NCBI RefSeq assembly: GCF_000276605.1
Contig: NZ_AKJX01000112.1
Coordinates: forward strand, 1-64,000
Origin: Acidovorax sp. CF316
GTDB lineage: Bacteria; Pseudomonadota; Gammaproteobacteria; Burkholderiales; Burkholderiaceae_C
DNA: 64,000 nucleotides
Direction of reading: 5' to 3'
How positions within the stretch are numbered: position 1 is the first letter of the stretch; every line of letters starts with the position of its first letter. Shown here piece after piece: positions 33,278-44,914 of this stretch. Under the pieces are notes generated by a model, which was given only the letters and a program-made list of their open reading frames with translations, had not been told where the DNA came from and did no database searches. The position numbers and the translations under genes were made by a program.

Positions 33278-34759
33278 ATGACCGAGGAACCCTCCAGCAG
33301 CTCCGCATCCAACCCCGGGGCCGACGCAGGCCAGGGCCTGTGGCAGGCCTGCCTAGAACAACTGGCGCAAGACCTGCCAGAGCAACAGTTCAACACCTGG
33401 ATCAAGCCCCTCGTGGCGCAGGTGACCGAAGACTTCTCCAAGGTCACGCTGTTCGTCGCCAACCGCTTCAAGCTCGACTGGATCCGGGCCCAGTACGCCA
33501 AGCGCATCTCGCTGCTGCTCGAAGACCTGTACGGCCAGCCCGTCACACTGGAGTTAGCACTCGCTCAGCGCGAAGCCGTTACCCGCACTTACGTGCGCCC
33601 TAACGCAGCGGGCACGCAGACCCCGGTTTCGCACAACGACCAGCAGGGCCAGGGGCAGGGCAGCAGCAACAACAACAACAGCAACTCCGGCAACGGCAAC
33701 AGCGGCAGCAGCACCCCCGACGAATCGGCCGGCGCCTTCCGCAACCGCCTGAACGCCGGCCTCACCTTCGAGACCCTGGTCGAGGGCACGGCCAACCGCA
33801 TGGCGCGCTCGGCCGCCATGCACGTGGCGGGCATGCCCGGCCACCTGTACAACCCGCTGTTCATCTACGGCGGCGTGGGCCTGGGCAAGACCCACCTGGT
33901 GCACGCTGTGGGCAACCGCCTGCTGGCCGACAAGACCGACGCCAAAGTTCTCTACATCCACGCCGAGCAATTCGTGTCGGATGTGGTTAAGGCCTACCAG
34001 CGCCGCACCTTCGACGAGTTCAAGGAGCGCTACCACTCGCTGGACCTGCTGCTCATCGACGACGTGCAGTTCTTTGCGAACAAGGACCGCACTCAGGAAG
34101 AATTCTTCAACGCCTTCGAAGCCCTGCTGGCCAAGAAGAGCCACATCGTGATGACCAGCGACACCTACCCCAAGGGCCTGGCCAACATCCACGAGCGGCT
34201 GGTTTCGCGCTTCGACTCGGGCCTCACCGTGGCCATCGAGCCGCCCGAGCTCGAGATGCGCGTGGCCATCCTGATCAACAAGGCCCGCGTGGAAGGCACC
34301 GAGATGCCCGAGGAAGTCGCCTTCTTCGTGGCCAAGAACGTGCGCTCCAACGTGCGCGAGCTCGAAGGCGCGCTGCGCAAGATCCTGGCGTACTCGCGCT
34401 TCAACCAGAAGGAAATCTCCATCCAGCTGGCCCGCGAGGCGCTGCGCGACCTGCTGTCCATCCAGAACCGCCAGATCTCGGTGGAAAACATCCAGAAGAC
34501 CGTTGCCGACTACTACAAGATCAAGGTGGCGGACATGTACAGCAAGAAGCGCCCGGCCAGCATTGCCCGCCCGCGCCAGATCGCCATGTACCTGGCCAAG
34601 GAGCTCACGCAAAAGAGCCTGCCCGAGATCGGCGAACTATTCGGCGGGCGCGACCACACCACGGTGCTGCACGCGGTGCGCAAGATTTCGGGCGAGCGCC
34701 AGCAGCTGACCGAGCTGAACCAGCAGCTGCACGTGCTGGAACAGACGTTGAAGGGCTGA
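33278..34759 (+). CDS. dnaA: Chromosomal replication initiator DnaA
   Basis: A 493-residue DnaA. Domain I (1-90: [25 protein letters not shown]) precedes a low-complexity linker (about 110-150, including an Asn/Ser/Gly run). Domain III is the AAA+ core, with Walker [11 protein letters not shown] near 198-207, Walker [10 protein letters not shown] and sensor [10 protein letters not shown]. Domain IV has the DNA-binding signature [15 protein letters not shown] near the C-terminus. It binds DnaA boxes, melts the origin and loads the helicase; ATP-bound DnaA also represses its own gene. ATG 33278 follows the leader with a DnaA box. Confidence 0.97.
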   Translation: MTEEPSSSSASNPGADAGQGLWQACLEQLAQDLPEQQFNTWIKPLVAQVTEDFSKVTLFVANRFKLDWIRAQYAKRISLLLEDLYGQPVTLELALAQREAVTRTYVRPNAAGTQTPVSHNDQQGQGQGSSNNNNSNSGNGNSGSSTPDESAGAFRNRLNAGLTFETLVEGTANRMARSAAMHVAGMPGHLYNPLFIYGGVGLGKTHLVHAVGNRLLADKTDAKVLYIHAEQFVSDVVKAYQRRTFDEFKERYHSLDLLLIDDVQFFANKDRTQEEFFNAFEALLAKKSHIVMTSDTYPKGLANIHERLVSRFDSGLTVAIEPPELEMRVAILINKARVEGTEMPEEVAFFVAKNVRSNVRELEGALRKILAYSRFNQKEISIQLAREALRDLLSIQNRQISVENIQKTVADYYKIKVADMYSKKRPASIARPRQIAMYLAKELTQKSLPEIGELFGGRDHTTVLHAVRKISGERQQLTELNQQLHVLEQTLKG

Positions 34760-34932
34760 GCCACCGTGCGTTCTCCCCTGGCCTTTGATGTAAGAACTTG
34801 TTCGGCGCCACACTGCCAAATAGAACACGTCCTTACAAGGCAAAATGGGGGGTTTAGGGGCAGCAGGGGGGCACAACCCGTGCCGCTGCCCGCACCGTTC
34901 CAAAAAAGATCCACAAGCAAGGGGTTGATGAC

Positions 34933-36051
34933 ATGATCGTCCTGAAGGCAACACAAGACAAGGTACTCGCGGTTCTGCAATCGGTGGCTGGCATCGTGGA
35001 GCGCCGCCACACCTTGCCCATCCTGGCCAACGTACTGATCCGCAAGACCGGCAACGCGCTGCAGCTGACGACCAGCGACCTCGAAATCCAGATCCGCACC
35101 ACGGCCGAACTGGGGGGCGACACGGGCGACTTCACCACCACCGTGGGTGCGCGCAAGCTCATCGACATCCTGCGCACCATGCCCAGCGACCAGACGGTGA
35201 GCCTCGAATCCGCCCAGTCCAAGCTGATCCTGAAGGGCGGCAAGAGCCGCTTCACCCTGCAAAGCCTGCCTGCCGAGGACTTCCCGCTGGTGCAGGAGTC
35301 GGCCGCCTTCGGCCCCGTGTTCGCCGTGCCGCAAAAGACCCTCAAGGACCTGCTGGGCCAGGTGTCGTTTGCCATGGCGGTGCAGGACATCCGCTACTAC
35401 CTCAACGGCATTTTGTTCGTGGCCGAGGGCAAGCAACTGAGCCTGGTGGCCACCGACGGCCACCGCCTGGCCTTTGCCAGCGCCACACTGGATGTGGAAG
35501 TGCCCAAGCAGGAAGTCATCCTGCCGCGCAAGACCGTGATCGAGCTGCAGCGCCTGCTGTCCGACGCCGGCGGCGAGAACCAGCCCCACATCGAGATGCA
35601 GTTCGCCAACAACCAGGCCAAGTTCACCTTTGGCGGCATGGAGTTCGTGACCAAGCTGGTCGAGGGCAAGTTCCCCGACTACAACCGCGTCATCCCCAAG
35701 AACCACAAGAACAGCATCACCCTGGGCCGCGCCCCGCTGCTGGCCAGCCTGCAGCGCACGGCCATCATGACCAGCGACAAGTTCAAGGGCGTGCGCCTGA
35801 ACCTGGAGCCCGGCACCCTGCGCGTGGCGTCCAACAACGCCGAGCAGGAAGAGGCCGTGGACGAGCTCGACATCGACTACGGTGGCGACACCATCGAGAT
35901 CGGCTTCAACGTGACCTACCTGATCGACGCCCTGGCCAACATGGGCCAGGACATGGTGAAGGTGGAGCTCTCGGACGGCAACAGCTCCGCGCTCTTGACC
36001 ATCCCCGACAACGAAAGCTTCAAGTACGTGGTGATGCCGATGCGCATCTAG
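34933..36051 (+). CDS. dnaN: DNA polymerase III beta subunit (sliding clamp)
   Basis: A 372-residue clamp protein starting MIVLKATQDKVLAVLQSVAGIVERRHTLPILANVL, the typical N-terminus, with three repeated clamp domains and the C-terminal VMPMRI ending. It encircles DNA as a homodimer and tethers polymerase III and other client proteins. It follows dnaA after a 173-bp gap without recognisable gene; that gap has a weak DnaA-box-like AGATCCACA at 34908-34916. Confidence 0.97.
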   Translation: MIVLKATQDKVLAVLQSVAGIVERRHTLPILANVLIRKTGNALQLTTSDLEIQIRTTAELGGDTGDFTTTVGARKLIDILRTMPSDQTVSLESAQSKLILKGGKSRFTLQSLPAEDFPLVQESAAFGPVFAVPQKTLKDLLGQVSFAMAVQDIRYYLNGILFVAEGKQLSLVATDGHRLAFASATLDVEVPKQEVILPRKTVIELQRLLSDAGGENQPHIEMQFANNQAKFTFGGMEFVTKLVEGKFPDYNRVIPKNHKNSITLGRAPLLASLQRTAIMTSDKFKGVRLNLEPGTLRVASNNAEQEEAVDELDIDYGGDTIEIGFNVTYLIDALANMGQDMVKVELSDGNSSALLTIPDNESFKYVVMPMRI

Positions 36052-36095
36052 CCCTGCGCCGTGCCCTTGTCGCCTTGCGCGCCGGGCACCCCGCA

Positions 36096-36122
36096 CGAGC
36101 TATTGATTTGATAGCTGCTCGC
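36096..36122. repeat. Short palindromic intergenic repeat
   Basis: CGAGCTAT-TGATTTG-ATAGCT-GCTCG: a 6-bp core stem (AGCTAT/ATAGCT) around a 7-nt loop in the dnaN-gyrB spacer. Elements with this AGCTAT...ATAGCT form are frequent between genes of Acidovorax-like genomes (from memory, not searched). Only this copy was seen here. Confidence 0.45.
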
Positions 36123-36164
36123 CCCCATATGATGGGGACCAGAGCCCTATTTGAACCTTATTGA

Positions 36165-38819
<2,655 letters not shown>

Positions 38820-38882
38820 TAGTTGGCTGGTTGGTTAGATATCCGACCAGCACCCATCCATCAAGCACCGCTTGAACCGAAG

Positions 38883-38915
38883 ACGCCCGGCCCATGCCGG
38901 GCGTTGTTCTTTCTG
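38883..38915 (+). terminator. Intrinsic terminator after gyrB
   Basis: ACGCCCGGC-CCAT-GCCGGGCGT followed by TGTTCTTTCT: 9-bp stem, tetraloop, T-rich tail, 64 bp after the gyrB stop. Confidence 0.85.
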
Positions 38916-38980
38916 GTGCTGTAATAGGCCCGTCTCGACCTTGTTGGCCACCCCCATCATTCGACCCGTCACGCCACGCC

Positions 38981-39475
38981 ATGCCCAAGCCACTCACCAC
39001 CATCGCTGCCGCTGTCGCCGCACTGGCACTGACCGCCGCCGCCGCACCGTCTGCATGGGCGCAAACGTACAAGTGCACCCAGCCTGACGGCAAGACCGCC
39101 TTCCAGGACCAGCCCTGCCACATGAGCGGCGGCACCGGGGGCAGCGTGCACATCAAGGTCACCCCGCCCTCCAGCGACCCCCTTCCGCCCAGTGCGCCGC
39201 CAGCGCGGCAGCGCTCGCCTTACGCAAGCAGCACAGGCGCGGGCAGCACGCAACAAACCGCCGACGCCCAGGCCGCCCAACAAGCGCGCCAGCAGGCCGA
39301 GGCGTACAACCGCTCATCGCGCTGCAATACCGCGCGCCGCAACCTGGGCACCCTCAAGACAGCGCGCCCCGTGTTCCAGTACGACAACAAGGGCGACAAG
39401 CAGTACCTGGAAGACAGCAAGCGCCAATCGGAAATGGCTGCGGCACAGCGTGACGTGGCGGAGAACTGCCGCTAG
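38981..39475 (+). CDS. DUF4124-domain exported protein
   Basis: A 164-residue protein with a signal peptide (LTTIAAAVAALALTAAAAPSAWAQ) followed directly by the DUF4124 motif TYKCTQPDGKTAFQDQPC, a small periplasmic domain with two conserved cysteines. The rest is Ser/Gln/Ala-rich with a C-terminal basic helix (ARRNLGTLKTARPVFQYDNKGDKQYLEDSKRQSEMAAAQRDVAENC). Function of the family is unknown; it is widespread in betaproteobacterial envelopes. A short degenerate copy of its YNRSSRCNTARR segment lies at about 39903-39936, upstream of the gyrB remnant. Confidence 0.8.
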   Translation: MPKPLTTIAAAVAALALTAAAAPSAWAQTYKCTQPDGKTAFQDQPCHMSGGTGGSVHIKVTPPSSDPLPPSAPPARQRSPYASSTGAGSTQQTADAQAAQQARQQAEAYNRSSRCNTARRNLGTLKTARPVFQYDNKGDKQYLEDSKRQSEMAAAQRDVAENCR

Positions 39476-39499
39476 CGCGGAGATTGGCGATTACTCGAC

Positions 39500-39883
39500 A
39501 TGTCCCAAGACCCCACCACAGCCCCAGCAACCCCAGCCACATCGCTCCAGCAACTGGCCCTGCGCCTGCAGGAGTTTGCGCAGCAGCGCGACTGGGGCCA
39601 GTTCCATTCGCCCAAGAATTTGGCCTCGGCCCTGATCGTGGAGGCCGGCGAGCTGCTGGAGCACTTTCAGTGGCTGACCGAGGAGCAGAGCCGCAACCTC
39701 TCGGCCGACAAGAAGCAGGCCGTTGCGCATGAGATGGCGGATGTGCTGCTGTACCTGGTACAGATGGCGACGGCGCTGGATGTGGATCTGATCGAGGCTG
39801 CGAATGCCAAGGTGGTGATCAACGAACAGAAATACCCCACGGGTCAAGCGCGGGGCAACAACCGCAAGTACAGCGAGTTGTAG
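39500..39883 (+). CDS. MazG-like nucleotide pyrophosphohydrolase
   Basis: A 127-residue all-helical NTP pyrophosphohydrolase of the MazG/dCTPase (RS21-C6-like) type. Metal-binding pattern: [14 protein letters not shown] (E-x-x-E) and [14 protein letters not shown] (E-x-x-D). It also shows the family's [20 protein letters not shown] start and [14 protein letters not shown] end. It hydrolyses non-canonical or surplus nucleoside triphosphates to monophosphates. Encoded 24 bp after the DUF4124 gene, probably cotranscribed. Confidence 0.88.
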   Translation: MSQDPTTAPATPATSLQQLALRLQEFAQQRDWGQFHSPKNLASALIVEAGELLEHFQWLTEEQSRNLSADKKQAVAHEMADVLLYLVQMATALDVDLIEAANAKVVINEQKYPTGQARGNNRKYSEL

Positions 39884-39902
39884 TCAGCGCTTGTAGTGGA
39901 GA

Positions 39903-40196
39903 TTACAAGCGCAACAATCGCTGCAACACCGCACGCCAGACCGTGAAGTGGCTCTTCATCGAAGCCGAGCGCGGCACCAGCCGCCAGCGCTACAAGGGCC
40001 TGAGCGAGATGAACCCCGAGCAGCTGTGGAAAACCATTATGGACCCCAACGTGCGCCGCCTGCTGCACGTGTAGATCGACGACGCCATCGAGGCCGTCCG
40101 CGTGTTCACTATGCTCATGGGCGATGAGGTGGAGCCGCGGCGGGACGTCATTGAGACGAACGCGCTGCGCGCGCTGGCAACATCGGCGTGTAAGCC
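39903..40196 (+). pseudogene. Chimeric remnant: DUF4124 fragment joined to decayed gyrB 3' end
   Basis: About 39903-39936 resembles the TACAACCGC...CGCTGCAATACC part of the DUF4124 gene. From CGCCAG at 39934 on, the sequence aligns continuously with gyrB 38562-38819 ([28 protein letters not shown]...). The copy has mostly transition changes (G to A, C to T), an in-frame TAG at 40072-40074 where gyrB has CAG, and a 2-bp insertion near its end (GCGCGCTGGCAAC against GCGCGGGCAAC), so it cannot encode a functional tail. The DUF4124|gyrB order is what a tandem-duplication junction would give. Confidence 0.88.
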
Positions 40197-40379
40197 GTTA
40201 GGTTCTCATTGATCTTGTCAAATGCATAGAAAGTGCAAACTTTGCCAAGTTAGTGCAAAAGTGCTGCCAGAGAGAAGACAAAAAGGCGCTCATCCAGAGC
40301 GCCTTTTTTCATTCTTCATGTAGCCATTCGGCAGTTATGCTCATCAGTTACGCCATCCAACAATGAATGGGAGCACGTC
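40197..40379. other. Spacer before the restriction island
   Basis: AT-richer than its left neighbours, with two similar heptads AAGTGCAAAC and TTAGTGCAAAAGTGC around 40231-40265, then the terminator described separately. No gene recognised. It marks the left edge of the restriction-modification island. Confidence 0.4.
40280..40309 (+). terminator. Intrinsic terminator at left edge of restriction island
   Basis: AAAAAGGCGCTC-ATCCA-GAGCGCCTTTTTT: a 12-bp perfect stem including A/T arms, 5-nt loop and T-run. It would stop read-through from the mazG-like gene or remnant region; the A-run also allows minus-strand function. Confidence 0.92.
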
Positions 40380-43169
40380 TTGGCCACCAAGAAGATCGCA
40401 GCGACATCACAAAGCCAAACTACCGATTACCAGCACACTCAGCAGGCCACTCAACGTCCGGATGTCGGCGTGCAGGATCAGTTCACCACCAGGAAGCCGC
40501 CGAAGAAATACCGCTACGACAGCAGCCTAGACCCGGCGCTGAGCTGGGACGAGAATCGGGACCGCGACCGTGCCGAATGGCTGCTGGGCTTGGTGCAACG
40601 CTGCGCCACAGAGGGTGAGGTGGCGGTCTTCGCCGGCCCGCAGGTGTGGGCAGGCGGTGGCGTGCAGGTGCAGTCGCTGAAAGCCGCAGCAGACCTGCTG
40701 CAGGCGCTAAGTCAGCCGTTCCTGAACTGGACCGGCAAGGCCGAGCGCCACCAGATTTCAGTGCCCACGGTGCCGCTGTTCGTGCACGAGCGGCACTCGA
40801 CCAAGGCCATCCTGGAGGGCATCAAGCACCGCAAGGCCAAGGGCACCACCTACGACCTGTTCGGCGACGGGGGCGGGCTGGACGTGACTGACAAACTCGA
40901 TGCCTACGAGCACAAGGGGCCTTGGCAGAATCGCATGATTCTTGGGGACAGTCTGCAGGTGATGAATTCGCTCCTGGAGTTCGAGGGGCTTGGCGGTCAG
41001 CTCCAGATGATGTTTATGGATCCGCCGTATGGAGTGAAGTTTGGGTCGAATTTCCAGCCGTTTGTGCGTCGACGAGATGTGAAGCATGGCGTCGATGATG
41101 AAATGACGCGAGAGCCGGAAATGGTTAAGGCTTATCGGGACACATGGGAGTTGGGGCTTCACTCATACCTCACCTATTTGCGTGACCGAGCGCTAGTTGC
41201 CAGGGAGCTGCTGAACGAAACAGGTAGTTTGTTTGTTCAGATTTCAGAAGAAAATGTCCATCGTGTCCGATTAGTGCTCGATGAAGTATTTGGCGCAGAA
41301 AACTTCATAAGTCAGATAACGTTCCGAAAAAAGCTGATGCCCCTGGGCGCGAAGACGCTTGAATCAATGGCGGACTTCTTAGTTTGGTATGCCAAAGATG
41401 CCAGCCGCTTGAAGTATCGACAACTGTACCGCGCCACCACACCAGACCCAAAGGGGCGTTGGACCGGTGTGCAGGATGTAAGCGGAAACTTGCGCCGACT
41501 TAATTCCGACGAGAGGGCCGACTTTGCAAACATTCCGAATGACTGTCGGATCTTCGGAACTGTATCGCTTTGGGCTCCCTCGTTTTCTTCTTCGAACGTT
41601 TTCCCTTTTGATTTTCAGGGGAAAACGTACCTTCCAACCGAGGGGCAATGTTGGGTTACTTCAAAGGAAAAGCTTCAGAAGCTAGCCGACGAAGGGCGGC
41701 TTTTTGTGGAGGGCGATTACCCGCGTTACGTTGTCTTCCATGATGACTTTCCTTATGCAAAGGTAACGAATCCATGGGACGATACTGCTCCAGCGCAGAA
41801 TAAGTCGTATGTCGTTCAGACAAATAGCGATGTTGTCGCGCGTTGTATTTTGATGTCAACCGACCCAGGTGATTTGATCCTTGATCCCACCTGCGGAAGT
41901 GGAACCACGGCTGCCGTCGCCGAACTTTGGGGAAGGCGGTGGATAACTTGTGATACGTCCCGGGTGCCCTTGGCCTTGGCCAGGCAGCGCCTGCTGACTG
42001 CGACATTTCCTTTCTTTCAGTTGAAGAACCAATCGGTTGGCCCGGTTGGTGGATTTCAATACGCAAGAAGGAAGAATAGACGGGGCGAGGAAGTGGGTGG
42101 TTTGGTTCCCCGAATTGCACTTAAATCAATTGCGAACGACGAGCAGCCTCCAACGCTAACGCTTGTCGACCGTCCTGAGGTAATCAGCAAAGTTACCCGT
42201 GTCGCTGGTCCGTTCGTTGTTGAGGCAACCATTGCTCCGGCTCAGACGGTCGAGCTGAACGAGCGTCCCTCTAAAGGGCCCGAGCACCAGACCCTTGATG
42301 CAGCACCGAGTGACGCCAACGCAGTCAATGGCGGCATGCCCCTCCAGATGGCGGAAGCCGTAAGTCAGTATGCCGACCCTGCCACTCACATCGAGCGCAT
42401 GACCCTGGTGTTGCGACAGTCCAAAACGTTGCGCCTGCCCGGCAACCGCGAACTGGTACTGGCGGACATCCGCCGCATGACCGACAGTGATGCCATCCAC
42501 GCCGAGGGCGTGGACGCCGAGGGCAACCGCATCGCCGTAGTCTTCGGCCCGGAGGACGGCGCCATCTCGTCCGACGTGGTGTTCGAGGCGGCCCGCGAGG
42601 CCTATTTCCTGAAATTCCCGCACCTGTACTTCTTCGGCTTCGCCATCCAGGCCAAGGCCCGCGAACTGCTGGAAGACCGCGCCAAGCTGCGCGTGCCCTG
42701 CACCTACGTCACCGTCACGCCGGACGTGGCCATGAGTGACCTGCTGAAGACCAGCCGCGCGAGCGAAATCTTCTCGGTAACCGGTCTGCCCGATGCCGTG
42801 GTGCGCAAGGCCGGCAAGAAAAACGACGACGGCACCGATCTGTACGAGGTCGATCTGCGCGGCCTGGACATCTTCAACCCCGCGACGATGGAGCAGGAAG
42901 ACATTCCGGCCCAGAACCTGCCGGCGTGGATGCTGGACAGCGACTACGACGGCATGTGCTTCTACGCCACCCAGGTCTTCTTCCCCAAGACCGCCGCGTG
43001 GGACAACCTGCAGAAGTCGCTGAAGACGGAGTTTGACCCGTCGGTGTGGGAGCACTTGGCGGGCACTGTTAGCGAGCCCTTCCCGCTGGGGTCGAAGCGC
43101 CGTGTGGCGGTGAAGGTCATCGATGAGCGCGGTAACGAACTGATGCGTGTGCTGGAGGTGAAGGCATGA
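40380..43169 (+). CDS. Type III-like site-specific DNA methyltransferase (Mod)
   Basis: A 929-residue DNA adenine/cytosine-N4 methyltransferase of the beta class: motif IV MMFMDPPYGVKFGSNF near 215-230 precedes motif I DLILDPTCGSGTTAAVAELWGRRWITCD near 500. Between them lies a ~250-residue region containing the target-recognition part. The last ~280 residues (AEAVSQYADPATHIERMTLVLRQ onward) form an extra domain found in Mod proteins partnered with large BPTD_3080-type nucleases. Start is TTG 40380 with GGGAGC upstream. The segment about 40,960-42,300 is clearly AT-richer than the flanks, suggesting exchange of the recognition region. Its stop overlaps the next gene by 4 bp. Confidence 0.88.
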   Translation: MATKKIAATSQSQTTDYQHTQQATQRPDVGVQDQFTTRKPPKKYRYDSSLDPALSWDENRDRDRAEWLLGLVQRCATEGEVAVFAGPQVWAGGGVQVQSLKAAADLLQALSQPFLNWTGKAERHQISVPTVPLFVHERHSTKAILEGIKHRKAKGTTYDLFGDGGGLDVTDKLDAYEHKGPWQNRMILGDSLQVMNSLLEFEGLGGQLQMMFMDPPYGVKFGSNFQPFVRRRDVKHGVDDEMTREPEMVKAYRDTWELGLHSYLTYLRDRALVARELLNETGSLFVQISEENVHRVRLVLDEVFGAENFISQITFRKKLMPLGAKTLESMADFLVWYAKDASRLKYRQLYRATTPDPKGRWTGVQDVSGNLRRLNSDERADFANIPNDCRIFGTVSLWAPSFSSSNVFPFDFQGKTYLPTEGQCWVTSKEKLQKLADEGRLFVEGDYPRYVVFHDDFPYAKVTNPWDDTAPAQNKSYVVQTNSDVVARCILMSTDPGDLILDPTCGSGTTAAVAELWGRRWITCDTSRVPLALARQRLLTATFPFFQLKNQSVGPVGGFQYARRKNRRGEEVGGLVPRIALKSIANDEQPPTLTLVDRPEVISKVTRVAGPFVVEATIAPAQTVELNERPSKGPEHQTLDAAPSDANAVNGGMPLQMAEAVSQYADPATHIERMTLVLRQSKTLRLPGNRELVLADIRRMTDSDAIHAEGVDAEGNRIAVVFGPEDGAISSDVVFEAAREAYFLKFPHLYFFGFAIQAKARELLEDRAKLRVPCTYVTVTPDVAMSDLLKTSRASEIFSVTGLPDAVVRKAGKKNDDGTDLYEVDLRGLDIFNPATMEQEDIPAQNLPAWMLDSDYDGMCFYATQVFFPKTAAWDNLQKSLKTEFDPSVWEHLAGTVSEPFPLGSKRRVAVKVIDERGNELMRVLEVKA

Positions 43170-44914
43170 GCTACAAACCCACTTCCCTCTTCAACCTCAT
43201 TCAAACTATCAACAAGAGCCTATTTCTTCCACACATCCAGCGCCCCTTCGTTTGGGAGGAAGAGCAAATGCTCAAGCTGTTCGACAGCTTGATGCGCAAC
43301 TACCCTATCCAGACACTGCTGTTCTGGAAGACCAATGACGAAATCAAGGCACGCAAGTTCATGGAGGAGGTCGAGTGGGACCCCGACCTGAGTGACTACT
43401 ACGAGCCGAATATCAGCAGGGCCGGATGCGAGAAGACGTTCGTTCTTGATGGCCAGCAGCGGCTGCAGACCCTGTATGCCACCTTTGCAGGTGCCATCAA
43501 GGGCCCAGACAGCGAGCGCCTGGAGGCCTACTTCGATGCCAGCAGCGGCGCAGCGCTGTCAGACGACGGGCTGCTGTACACGCTGAAGTTTTCGAAGGTT
43601 GCGCTGTCACCCCCTTGGTATCGGGTGGCCGACCTGGTTGGCAAGGACGCCCAGCGCGTGGCCGAGGAACTGTCGGAGGGAATGAACGACAGCCTCGATG
43701 AGGCCGACGATGCGCTGCCAGCAGAGAAGCAGCCGACGATCCAGGACCAGAAGGCGCGGCAGAAGCGCGTGCGGCGCAACTTCGGCCAGTTGGTATCGCT
43801 GCTGCGCGAGGACAAGCACTTCTGGATTCAGGAGCTCGACGGTGTGGCGAATAACTACACCTACGGGACTGTGCTGGACATCTTCGTCCGGGTGAACTCC
43901 GGCGGCACCAAGTTGGATGCGTCCGACTTGATGTTCGCCGCCATGAAGGAAGGCTGGGACGAAATTGAGGAGGCCATCGAAGACACTACCGAGCTGCTAA
44001 ACAGCACCAACATCGGCTTCGACAAGACGTTCCCGCTGAAGTGCCTGCTGGTAGTGCATGGGCGCGGTGCCGAGGCATCGGCCGAGAAGTTCACCGGCGC
44101 CGACGGGACGAGACTGCTGGCGGAAATGAAGGCGAACTGGGACAGGGCCGAAGCCGCCTTCCAGGAACTGCGCGACTTCCTCAAGACTGACCTGAAGGTC
44201 TACGCCGAGAAGGTAGTCCGCAGCCACAACAGCTTCATCCCGCTGTTCGACTATCTGTACTTCAACCCGAAGCCCACGGAGCGCAGCCGGGCGCTGATGC
44301 GCGGCTACTACTACAAAGCCCAGCTCTTTGGTTGGTACTCGCAGGGCACCGACAAGGTCATCAACGGTCTGCATTCGATTGTCGGGCAGCCGGCCCCTGG
44401 CGGGTTTCCGATGCAAGCGGTTAAGAATTACTTCATCGGGCGTGGCTACCCGACCGAGTTGCAGAAGGGCCACCTGGAACAGACGCGGTTGCGATTCCTG
44501 CTGCTGAACTTGGTGTACGTGGACCAGATGGGGGCATCGCCGTTCGACGTGAAGTACAAGGGCAACGAACCGCACGTCGACCACATCTATCCGCGACATG
44601 CTTTGTCTACGAAGCTGGGACTCGGCAGCACCGAGGTGAACACGCTCGGCAACTACCGCTTCGTCGGAGCGACCGACAACATCCGCAAGCGGGCCGAACT
44701 GCCCGACAGCTACTTCGGCCGCCTCAAATCCTACGGGTCGCCCATTGAGAAACACCTGCTGCTGGACGAGTTCGCGGCTGACACAAAGAGGCTGCTCTTT
44801 GACACTGCAACGTACCGCAGCTTCCGTGACCAGCGCCTTCACCGCATCTGGGAGATTTGCGGCCGCACCGTGAACCCTGAGCTGGCGGCCATCACGGCGG
44901 GAGGCGCGCCATGA
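43166..44914 (+). CDS. GmrSD-like DUF262/DUF1524 protein
   Basis: A 582-residue protein with an N-terminal DUF262 domain (FLPHIQRPFVWEEEQMLKLFDSLMRNYPIQTLLFW, nucleotide-hydrolysing motif VLDGQQRLQTLYATF, and VRVNSGGTKLDASDLMFA) and a C-terminal DUF1524 HNH-type nuclease domain (HVDHIYPRHAL ... NTLGNYRFVGATDNIRKRAELP). This is the architecture of GmrSD, a type IV system that cuts glucosylated hydroxymethylcytosine DNA using NTPs. Here it is wedged between the mod and res genes with 4-bp overlaps on both sides, so it is produced as part of the same complex or as a backup against modified phage DNA. Confidence 0.85.
   Translation: MSYKPTSLFNLIQTINKSLFLPHIQRPFVWEEEQMLKLFDSLMRNYPIQTLLFWKTNDEIKARKFMEEVEWDPDLSDYYEPNISRAGCEKTFVLDGQQRLQTLYATFAGAIKGPDSERLEAYFDASSGAALSDDGLLYTLKFSKVALSPPWYRVADLVGKDAQRVAEELSEGMNDSLDEADDALPAEKQPTIQDQKARQKRVRRNFGQLVSLLREDKHFWIQELDGVANNYTYGTVLDIFVRVNSGGTKLDASDLMFAAMKEGWDEIEEAIEDTTELLNSTNIGFDKTFPLKCLLVVHGRGAEASAEKFTGADGTRLLAEMKANWDRAEAAFQELRDFLKTDLKVYAEKVVRSHNSFIPLFDYLYFNPKPTERSRALMRGYYYKAQLFGWYSQGTDKVINGLHSIVGQPAPGGFPMQAVKNYFIGRGYPTELQKGHLEQTRLRFLLLNLVYVDQMGASPFDVKYKGNEPHVDHIYPRHALSTKLGLGSTEVNTLGNYRFVGATDNIRKRAELPDSYFGRLKSYGSPIEKHLLLDEFAADTKRLLFDTATYRSFRDQRLHRIWEICGRTVNPELAAITAGGAP

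Noticed and set aside
38820-38980. Small ORFs between gyrB and the DUF4124 gene
   Set aside because: The region is a terminator and spacer; short frames have no start context or similarity.
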